A program made the position numbers and the translations under genes. This document shows, in pieces, positions 21,657-27,049 of a stretch of 27,049 nt of DNA. The notes under the pieces were generated by a model, which did no database searches, was not told the DNA's origin, and worked only from the letters and a program-made list of their open reading frames with translations. How positions within the stretch are numbered: position 1 is the first letter of the stretch; each line of letters starts with the position of its first letter. Origin of the DNA: Pseudonocardia autotrophica (GTDB lineage Bacteria; Actinomycetota; Actinomycetes; Mycobacteriales; Pseudonocardiaceae); the NCBI RefSeq assembly GCF_000717175.1, contig NZ_JNYD01000055.1, positions 1-27,049 on the forward strand, in the 5' to 3' direction.

Positions 21657-24239
21657 TCAGGCGCGCACGCCCATCCGGCGGGCGGCCGCGGCCGCCTCGC
21701 CGCGGGAGCGCACCCCCAGCTTCGCCAGGACCGCCGACACGTGATGGTCGGCGGTCCTCGGCGAGATCACCAACCGGGCCGCGATGTCGGCGTTGCTCAG
21801 CCCCTCGACGAGCAGCCCCAGCACGTCGAGCTGCCGTGCGGTGAGGCCCGCCGGGTTGGCGCGGGTGGCGGGGGCCGGGCCCCGGGGGATCCCGTTCACC
21901 CCGAGCTCGCGCAGCCGGGCGCGGAACCGGGCCGCGACGGCCGCCGCGCCCAGCTCGTCGAGTGCGGGGAGGGCGGCCAGGAGGTCCGCGGGTTCGCCGG
22001 AGTCCCAGAGGCCGAGGGCGCGCTCGTAGGGCCGGTCGCCCTCGTCGGCGTGGTCCTCCGGCTCCGGCCCGTCGGGGACCGGTGGCAACGGCGGCAGACC
22101 GGCCGCGACCATCCGCGCCGACCAGCGCCGGACCGGGGCGAGGGTCTGGCCCCGGCCGCTGAACGGCTCCGCGAGCAGCCGGGCCACGACCGGCTCGGCC
22201 AGCCGCGGGTCGGGCCGGCGCAGCAGCCAGGCCTGCTCCGCGAGCGCCGCGACCGCGGCGGCGAGGGCGGCGGGCGCGTCGAGGCCCGTCGCGATCCGCC
22301 ACCCGACGTCGAGGTCCGGGTTGTCCGGGGGTGCCGAGCGGCGCGCGGTCAGCACCCCCAGCACGAGGCGCGGCCACAGCCGGCCCAGCGGCATCTCGCC
22401 GCGGTCGAGGACGGCGCGCGCGTCCTCCTCGGCCTCGGCCCAACGGCCCTGCAGCAGCCGCAGCCGGGCCCGGACGCCGCGCTGCCACATCGTGCAGATC
22501 TGCACGTCCAGCCGCTCGCTCAGCGCCAGGGCGTCCGCCAGCACCGCGTCGGCCTCGGCGAACCGGCCCTGCTCGACGTCGAGGTGCGCGAGGTTGCTCA
22601 CCGGCGCGGTGGCGAGCTCGTCGAGCTTCCTGCGGACACCGGTGGCGCTCGCGTCGAGGAGGTCGGTGCGGGCCGCGACGTCCCCGCCGAGCAGGCGCGC
22701 GATGGACAGCCCGATCGCGGCGGTTCCGTGCAGGGCCGGGTCGGCGAGCTCCTCGGCGATCTGCTGCGCGTCCTGCCCGGCCCGGGCGGCGCCGGGCCCG
22801 TCACCGCGGTGGGCGGCGAGGTAGGCGTGGTTGGCCAGCGCGAACCCCCACTCGCGGGGGTCGTCGGCGCCGGCGAGGATCTCGCGCGCCGCGCGGTCGT
22901 GCTCGGCCGCGGCGGCGCCGTCGCCGTGGTACCAGGCGTAGTCCGAGATGGTCCGGTGCCCCGCGCCGACGGCCACCGCGTCGCCCAGCTCGCGCCGCAG
23001 CCCGACGGCGCGGGTCAGCACGTCGATCGCCTCCGCGAGCCGGTCGGTGAGGTAGAGCTCGGTGCCGAGGGCCTCCATGAGCTCCGCGCGGGTGGTGGGT
23101 TCGACGAGCGCGGTGGCCGGCGCCTCGTGGTTCCCGGTGATCTGCTCGGTCGCCTCGAGGGCCAGGCGGTACAGCTCGGCGGACTGGCGGTGGGCGCCCG
23201 AGCGGGCCGCCTCCGCCGCGGCGGCCCGGGCGTGACGCAGGACCCGCGGCACGTCGCCGGCCGCCGCGGAGTGGTGCGCGAGCACGCTGGCGTCGCCGCC
23301 GGTCGCCTCCAGCGCCGCGATCATGGCGGCGTGCCGGTCCACGGCGGGCCCCGGGGCGGCGTCGAGCACCGCCGAGCGGGCGATCTCGTGCCGGAAGGCC
23401 AGCCCGTCGCCGTGGCGGTCGACCAGCCCGGTGCCGACGAGCGCCTCGACGGTCGCGGGCGGTACGCCCAGGGCGGCCAGCAGCGCGGCGCCGACCGGTT
23501 CGGGCGTGCAGGAGAGCAGCTCCAAACAGCGGCGGTGCTCCGGGTCGAGCACCGCCGCCCGGGCGAGCACGGCCTCCCGGACGCTCGCCGGCAGCCGCGA
23601 CTCCGGCTGCGCCACGATCTGGCTGACGTAGAACGGGTTCCCCGCCGTGCGCCGGTGCACCTCCCCGGCGTCGAGCCCGCTGCCGGCGCACAGCTGCTCC
23701 ACCGCGCCCCGGCTCAGCGGCGCGAGCTGCACGCGGCGGGTGTCCGGCAGCGAGACCAGGTCGCCGACCACCGGGACGAGCGGATGGTCGGCGGCGAGCC
23801 CGTCCCGGTACGAGAGCACCAGCAGCAGCGGCAGCGAGGAGATCCGGCGGCCGAGGTACCGCACCAGGTCCGCGGTGGCGTCGTCCGCCCAGTGGAGGTC
23901 CTCGATCACCAGCGTCCGCGGCCGCGCCCGCAACGCGTCGAGCACGGCCGCGAACACCTCGTGCGGCGGCGCCCCGTCGGTCAGCAGCGTGGTCACGCCG
24001 GGCCCGAGCGCGTGCGCGACGTCCCGCAGCGGGCCGAGCGGCCGCGGCGTGGACAGCGCGTCGCACATCCCCCACAGCACCTGCTCGCGGGGCAGCTCCT
24101 CGGCGAGGGTCCGCAGCAGGACCGTCTTGCCGATCCCGGCCTCGCCGGCCAGAAGCACCAGCCGGCCGCCGCCCTCGGCCGCCCGCGCCGCCCGGTCGCG
24201 CACGACTGCCAACGGGTGGTCGCGCTCCAGGAGACGCAC
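21657..24239 (-). CDS. LAL-type LuxR-family regulator with N-terminal AAA ATPase
   Basis: This 860-residue regulator has an N-terminal STAND/AAA ATPase (Walker A GEAGIGKT at residues 32-39; Walker B TLVIEDLHWADD at about 109-120), a long middle of TPR-like helices, and a C-terminal LuxR helix-turn-helix (about 795-855: LTARQLDVLGLLVEGLSNAD, then ARLVISPRTADHHVSAVLAK). Length and order are typical of the large ATP-binding LuxR (LAL) family, whose members use ATP and ligand binding to activate catabolic or secondary-metabolism genes. The start is GTG with TACGAT six bases upstream, a leaderless layout. The nearest genes (DUF899, DUF4242) are possible targets, but nothing proves it. Confidence 0.93.
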   Translation of the reverse strand: MRLLERDHPLAVVRDRAARAAEGGGRLVLLAGEAGIGKTVLLRTLAEELPREQVLWGMCDALSTPRPLGPLRDVAHALGPGVTTLLTDGAPPHEVFAAVLDALRARPRTLVIEDLHWADDATADLVRYLGRRISSLPLLLVLSYRDGLAADHPLVPVVGDLVSLPDTRRVQLAPLSRGAVEQLCAGSGLDAGEVHRRTAGNPFYVSQIVAQPESRLPASVREAVLARAAVLDPEHRRCLELLSCTPEPVGAALLAALGVPPATVEALVGTGLVDRHGDGLAFRHEIARSAVLDAAPGPAVDRHAAMIAALEATGGDASVLAHHSAAAGDVPRVLRHARAAAAEAARSGAHRQSAELYRLALEATEQITGNHEAPATALVEPTTRAELMEALGTELYLTDRLAEAIDVLTRAVGLRRELGDAVAVGAGHRTISDYAWYHGDGAAAAEHDRAAREILAGADDPREWGFALANHAYLAAHRGDGPGAARAGQDAQQIAEELADPALHGTAAIGLSIARLLGGDVAARTDLLDASATGVRRKLDELATAPVSNLAHLDVEQGRFAEADAVLADALALSERLDVQICTMWQRGVRARLRLLQGRWAEAEEDARAVLDRGEMPLGRLWPRLVLGVLTARRSAPPDNPDLDVGWRIATGLDAPAALAAAVAALAEQAWLLRRPDPRLAEPVVARLLAEPFSGRGQTLAPVRRWSARMVAAGLPPLPPVPDGPEPEDHADEGDRPYERALGLWDSGEPADLLAALPALDELGAAAVAARFRARLRELGVNGIPRGPAPATRANPAGLTARQLDVLGLLVEGLSNADIAARLVISPRTADHHVSAVLAKLGVRSRGEAAAAARRMGVRA

Positions 24240-24245
24240 CGGGCG

Positions 24246-24251
24246 ATCGTA
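24246..24251 (-). promoter_or_regulatory. candidate -10 element of a leaderless promoter (LAL regulator)
   Basis: On the minus strand TACGAT stands six bases before the GTG start at 24239. No ribosome site is present. The strong hairpin at 24259-24287 lies directly upstream. Confidence 0.45.
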
Positions 24252-24258
24252 GGAGCGC

Positions 24259-24287
24259 CCGTTCGGCCCGCGGTACGGGCCGAACGG
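24259..24287 (-). terminator. 12-bp stem-loop between the DUF899 gene and the LAL gene
   Basis: A perfect inverted repeat has arms at 24259-24270 and 24276-24287 (CCGTTCGGCCCG and its complement) and a five-base loop. It begins 21 bp after the DUF899 stop on the minus strand and is the strongest hairpin seen in the window. It has no U-tract. It also covers the -35 zone of the LAL promoter and could act as an operator. Confidence 0.6.
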
Positions 24288-24308
24288 CCCTGCCTCGATC
24301 TCCCGGGC

Positions 24309-25049
24309 TCAGCTCGTGTAGCCGGGGTCGGCCGCGTGCACGACCGGGGCCCGCCCCTTGGGCTCCTCCCAGTCCTCCTGCCGCCCCAGCGCCGTCAGGT
24401 CGAGCAGGTGGTAGCCGTGCATCATCTCCTCGACGCCGCGGCCGTACGCCGACCAGGTGTGGAAGACCTGGTCGCCGTCCCGCAGGAACGTGCTGATCGC
24501 CGGCTGCTCGCCGACGTAGTCGACCATCCAGTCGAGACCCGCGGCCGACAGCTCCCCGGCGTCCCGGAAGTTGTAGTTCGCGGGCGCGACGGCCGGGTCG
24601 AGGGTCGCGTGGAAGTCGTAGTTGAAGGTGCTGCCCTCCGACGAGTACCAGGGGAAGGTCCAGCCGCGGGCCTCGCGCACGGCCTGCAGCTTCGGGTACG
24701 GCGCCCGCGACACCGCGGCGAAGGCCGTGTCCCGCCGGGCCAGGTGGTCGCGCACGCCCTCACCCGTCTCCGCGGCCATGGCGCTGCAGCTCCGGCACGG
24801 CTCGTCCCGGGCCGGGTCGTACATGAAGTGCTGGAGGATCAGCTGGCTGCGGCCCGCGAACAGGTCGAGCAGCCCGACCTCGCCCTCCGGCCCGGTGAAC
24901 CGGTAGTCCTGCTCCACCCGCACCATCGGCAGCCGCCGCCGGTCCGCGGCGAGCACGTCTCGCGCCCGGGTCAGTTCCTTCTCGCGCAACAACAGTGCCC
25001 GGCGTGCGGCCAGCCACTCGTCCCGCGAGACCACCTGCGGAAGTGCCAT
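24309..25049 (-). CDS. DUF899 (thioredoxin-like) family protein
   Basis: This 246-residue protein is a full-length DUF899 member. It starts MALPQVVSRDEWLAARRALL with the usual LLREKELTRARD helix, contains LQHFMYDPARDEPCRSCSAM (a C-x2-C pair about residues 85-88), WYSSEGSTFNYDF, and ends in DWEEPKGRAP. The fold is thioredoxin-like, and a redox or thiol role is proposed for the family but not established. I chose the ATG at 25049 because AAGGAG is well spaced for it; the ATG three codons earlier directly abuts the ribosome site. The divergent HxlR regulator and two identical palindromes imply direct repression or induction by that regulator. Confidence 0.9.
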   Translation of the reverse strand: MALPQVVSRDEWLAARRALLLREKELTRARDVLAADRRRLPMVRVEQDYRFTGPEGEVGLLDLFAGRSQLILQHFMYDPARDEPCRSCSAMAAETGEGVRDHLARRDTAFAAVSRAPYPKLQAVREARGWTFPWYSSEGSTFNYDFHATLDPAVAPANYNFRDAGELSAAGLDWMVDYVGEQPAISTFLRDGDQVFHTWSAYGRGVEEMMHGYHLLDLTALGRQEDWEEPKGRAPVVHAADPGYTS

Positions 25050-25071
25050 CGTCCTCATCTCCTTCGAGTCG

Positions 25072-25088
25072 ACTTGCGTGAAGCAAGT
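25072..25088. promoter_or_regulatory. HxlR-type operator, site 1 (ACTTGC-N5-GCAAGT)
   Basis: A perfect 17-bp palindrome centred on 25080, just upstream of the DUF899 ribosome-binding site in the divergent intergenic region. Confidence 0.7.
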
Positions 25089-25103
25089 ACGGTAGAGGGT
25101 GAG

Positions 25104-25120
25104 ACTTGCATCACGCAAGT
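25104..25120. promoter_or_regulatory. HxlR-type operator, site 2 (ACTTGC-N5-GCAAGT)
   Basis: A second palindrome with identical half-sites centred on 25112, 32 bp (about three helical turns) from site 1 and upstream of the hxlR-like -10. Confidence 0.7.
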
Positions 25121-25130
25121 GGAATCGGCA

Positions 25131-25136
25131 TATCCT
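25131..25136 (+). promoter_or_regulatory. candidate -10 element of a leaderless promoter (HxlR regulator)
   Basis: TATCCT is followed by six bases and the GTG at 25143. No ribosome site is present. It lies 10 bp downstream of operator site 2. Confidence 0.45.
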
Positions 25137-25142
25137 GGTGCC

Positions 25143-25601
25143 GTGCTGGGACGCCTGTACGAGCGCGAGAACTGTTCCGCGGCCCGCGCCCTCGAGCTGG
25201 TCGGGGAGCGCTGGAGCCTGTTGATCATCCGCAACGCGGTCTTCGCCGGCATGACCCGCTTCTCGGACTTCGAGCGCCGCCTCGGCATCGCACCCAACGT
25301 CCTCGCCAAGCGCCTCGAAGGCTTCGTGGCCGCCGGGCTGATGGAGGAACGCCCGGACGGCTACGCGCTCACCCGCAAGGGCCGGGAGCTCGGCACGGTG
25401 ATCGTCGCCCTCACGGAGTGGGGTGACCGCTGGGCCGCCCCCGACGGTCCCCCGATCCTCTTCACCCACGACGACTGTGGCGGCACGGTCCACCTCACCA
25501 CCACCTGCGATGGGTGCGGCGACGCGCCCGACATCGCCGAGATCGTCGCCAACCCCGGCCCCGGCGCCGACCCCGACCGGCTGCCGGGGCGGGCCAGCTG
25601 A
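25143..25601 (+). CDS. HxlR-family winged-helix regulator with a C-terminal Cys-rich tail
   Basis: This 152-residue protein carries the HxlR/MarR-like winged helix (about residues 8-100): CSAARALELVGERWSLLIIR, TRFSDFERRLGIAPNVLAKR and LMEERPDGYALTRKGREL. The N-terminal cysteine (Cys11) sits where redox-sensing HxlR proteins such as HypR place theirs. The tail adds cysteines in DDCGG and CDGCG, a possible zinc or redox site. The start is GTG with a leaderless -10. The twin 17-bp palindromes between it and the divergent DUF899 gene are its likely operators. A quinone, aldehyde or oxidant signal is plausible from the family and the thioredoxin-like target, but this is inference. Confidence 0.92.
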   Translation: MLGRLYERENCSAARALELVGERWSLLIIRNAVFAGMTRFSDFERRLGIAPNVLAKRLEGFVAAGLMEERPDGYALTRKGRELGTVIVALTEWGDRWAAPDGPPILFTHDDCGGTVHLTTTCDGCGDAPDIAEIVANPGPGADPDRLPGRAS

Positions 25602-25843
25602 GGGGTCGTCGAGTCACCTTCTGACGGCGCTGTTCGAGGGCGGCTGGAGGTGCCCCACTTGAAGCCGCAGATCTCGGAGGGCGGACGGCAGGACAGAAGT
25701 GACCCCTGCCGAGCCGCCCCTCCGACCGTTGCGTGGCGGACATCGATCCCGTCGACGGGACTCGCGCTGACCCGGCCCTCCGGCGACGCGATGCCGAAGA
25801 GCTGCGCAAGCACGACCTGGGACCGCCCCCGGAAGGCAGGCCG
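25602..25843. other. 242 bp without a recognised gene
   Basis: It lies between the HxlR gene and the real C-terminal end of the broken HNH gene. Open frames cross it on the minus strand, but none has a family match I recognise or a ribosome site. The shifted frame of the HNH gene runs through it to 25614. Confidence 0.6.
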
Positions 25844-27049
25844 TCAGAAGGGCGGCGGCTCGTCGAGGTCGGTGGCGGGGTGGGGTGGTGGTCGGGGTTC
25901 GTCGTCGTGGTCGTCGGTGGCGGGCCGCCAGACGATCGAGGTCGTCGGCGGTGGTGGGGCCGCCGTGGGCGTGGTCGCGGGTGTGGTCGAGGTCGGTGTG
26001 GTGCGCGGGGGCGAGGCAGCCGGTGAAGGTGCAGATGCGGTCGCGGAATTCGACGTGGCGGCGCAGGGCTGCGTGTGGGAACCGGTCGGTGGGGGCGTCG
26101 TCGAGCGGGCGGCCGTGGGAGTTCGTGATCTCGTCGAGGACCGGCCGCCAGGAGGGCGGGACCGCGGTGGGGTCGGTGGTGAGGTTCCGCAGGAGTGCGG
26201 CGTCGACGAGGAGGTCGACCAGTCCTGGTGCGGCGGGGTCGGTGGGTGGGACCGGCGAGGCCGCACCGGGCGATGTCTCGCTCGGTGGGGGCGGCGGGAG
26301 GTCCTCGGCGGTGGGCCGGCGTCGGAGGGTGCCGGCGCGGAGGAGTCGCCCGTCCGTGTCGGTGAGGGCGAACCGCCAGGGCGCACGGTGCTGGGCGCGA
26401 ATGAGGTCGCGGGCGCGGGAGGCGGGGATGGGTCCGAGGGTGGGGAGTTCGGCGGGGCGGTCGTCGAGCCCGAGGAGGGTCGCGAGGGAGATCTGCAGGT
26501 GCACCCCGCGCCGCCGCACGACCGGCTGATCCGGCCCGCTCAGGCCATTCGCCGGCCCGTGTGGGCCGCTCGGCTCGGTCGGTCGACTCGACGACCCCGG
26601 CGATCCGCTCGGTTCGCCGGGCGTGGTGGACTCGGTCGGCGGTGTCGGCTCGGGGGAGGCGCTCGACGGCCAGGACCCTGCGGGTGGGCCGGACGCCGCC
26701 GCGCAGCGGACGCCCGGTTCACCGGCGCTGGCCTCGCCTCCGCCACCCGCCGGGCTCCCTTGCTCGGCCGAGAGGCTCGGTGTGTGAAGTCTGCCGTCAT
26801 TGCCGGCCTCGGGCTTGTCCGTCCTCGGCATCCCGGAACTGCCGGATGTGTCCTCTCGGCAGGCGCGAGTACGCAGTAAGCCCGGCCGCCCGCTGCGGCG
26901 CCGAGTCGCGTGCTCGGCCGGGCGGGACGCCTGGCTGGCGAGCAGCGCTGCGGTGATCTGGTCGTCGGTGAGGGTGTGCAGGGAGCCGTCGAGGAAGCCG
27001 ACGAACAGGTCGACCCGGATCTGGTCGAGCCCACCGCCGTGTCCGGCGC
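25844..27049 (-). pseudogene. DUF222/HNH endonuclease (13E12-repeat family), internally deleted and frameshifted, truncated by the window edge
   Basis: The reading frame enters from the right edge with DUF222 sequence (GLDQIRVDLFVGFLDGSLHT), passes a Gly/Ser/Pro-rich linker, continues with the core GVHLQISLATLLGLDDRPAE and LRRHVEFRDRICTFTGC, and reaches the first half of the HNH motif (HTDLDHTRDHAHGG, then PTTADDL). The expected continuation (a PLCRHDH-type segment and a W-containing strand) is missing. At about 25930-25945 the frame shifts; the other frame gives IVWRPATDDHDDEPRPPPHP and ends DLDEPPPF at 25844, which is the normal family C-terminus. So several dozen codons seem deleted together with a change of frame, and the unshifted frame runs on to 25614 with Arg-rich nonsense. 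The N-terminus lies outside the window. This multicopy family is often degenerate in actinobacteria. Confidence 0.8.

Noticed and set aside
21741..25142. Long plus-strand frame leading into the HxlR gene
   Set aside because: It is antisense to the LAL and DUF899 genes with Gly/Arg/Val-rich translation. The HxlR domain starts at the GTG at 25143.
25361..25843. Minus-strand frame starting MLAQLFGIASPEG
   Set aside because: It has no family match or ribosome site, it overlaps the real HxlR gene, and it is probably non-coding sequence next to the broken HNH gene.

Overview
The window is very GC-rich, with strong third-position GC bias and frequent GTG starts. Its families (DUF222/HNH 13E12-type protein, ECF42-type sigma factor with a DGPF/YCII partner, MEDS-domain regulators, F420-type LLM oxidoreductase, SpoIIE/RsbW/STAS partner switching) point to an actinobacterium. 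A Pseudonocardiaceae member such as Pseudonocardia is my best guess, but no marker gene in the window proves it.

Layout. 1-306: start of a 2-oxoglutarate:ferredoxin oxidoreductase alpha gene, running off the left edge. 451-5852: an acyl-CoA / stress block with a crotonase-fold protein, two hotdog thioesterases, an HtpX membrane protease behind a SigE/SigH-like promoter, and an AMP-forming acyl-CoA ligase divergent from an AraC-type regulator. 5906-7502: a tiny zinc-ribbon protein, then two overlapping membrane-anchored genes that share one extracytoplasmic domain (the first also has a PASTA repeat). 7527-7648: five and a half contiguous copies of a 22-bp repeat. 7658-9237: a YCII/DGPF protein coupled to an ECF42-like sigma factor. 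9272-10854: an LLM-class flavin oxidoreductase divergent from a TetR regulator, with two identical palindromes between them. 10938-12728: a PoxB-like thiamine-diphosphate enzyme with a SigB-like promoter.

12779-21252 is the most interesting region: a signalling island. It holds a coupled pair of MEDS-domain proteins, one fused to a STAS domain and one to an RsbW-like ATPase. A lipoprotein and a small two-gene operon (two-TM protein plus acidic peptide) follow. The island ends with a 1871-residue soluble protein that I read as PAS-GAF-HisKA-HATPase-REC-PAS-GAF-GAF-GAF-PP2C-RsbW-STAS. This one polypeptide joins a hybrid histidine kinase to a complete phosphatase/kinase/antagonist partner-switching set. 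SigB-like promoter motifs (GNNT-N15-GGGTA) lie upstream of the ThDP enzyme, the lipoprotein and, more weakly, the small operon, so the island may act on a general-stress sigma factor and partly belong to its regulon.

21377-27049: a DUF4242 protein, a large LAL-type LuxR regulator, and a DUF899 protein divergent from an HxlR regulator with twin 17-bp operators. The right edge holds a DUF222/HNH gene that has lost the second half of its HNH motif through an internal deletion and frameshift.

A recurrent feature is the likely leaderless start: six genes begin with GTG exactly six bases after a yAnnnT -10-like hexamer and lack a clear Shine-Dalgarno. No rRNA, tRNA, CRISPR array, insertion sequence or replication origin was seen, and no gene-free stretch exceeds 300 bases.
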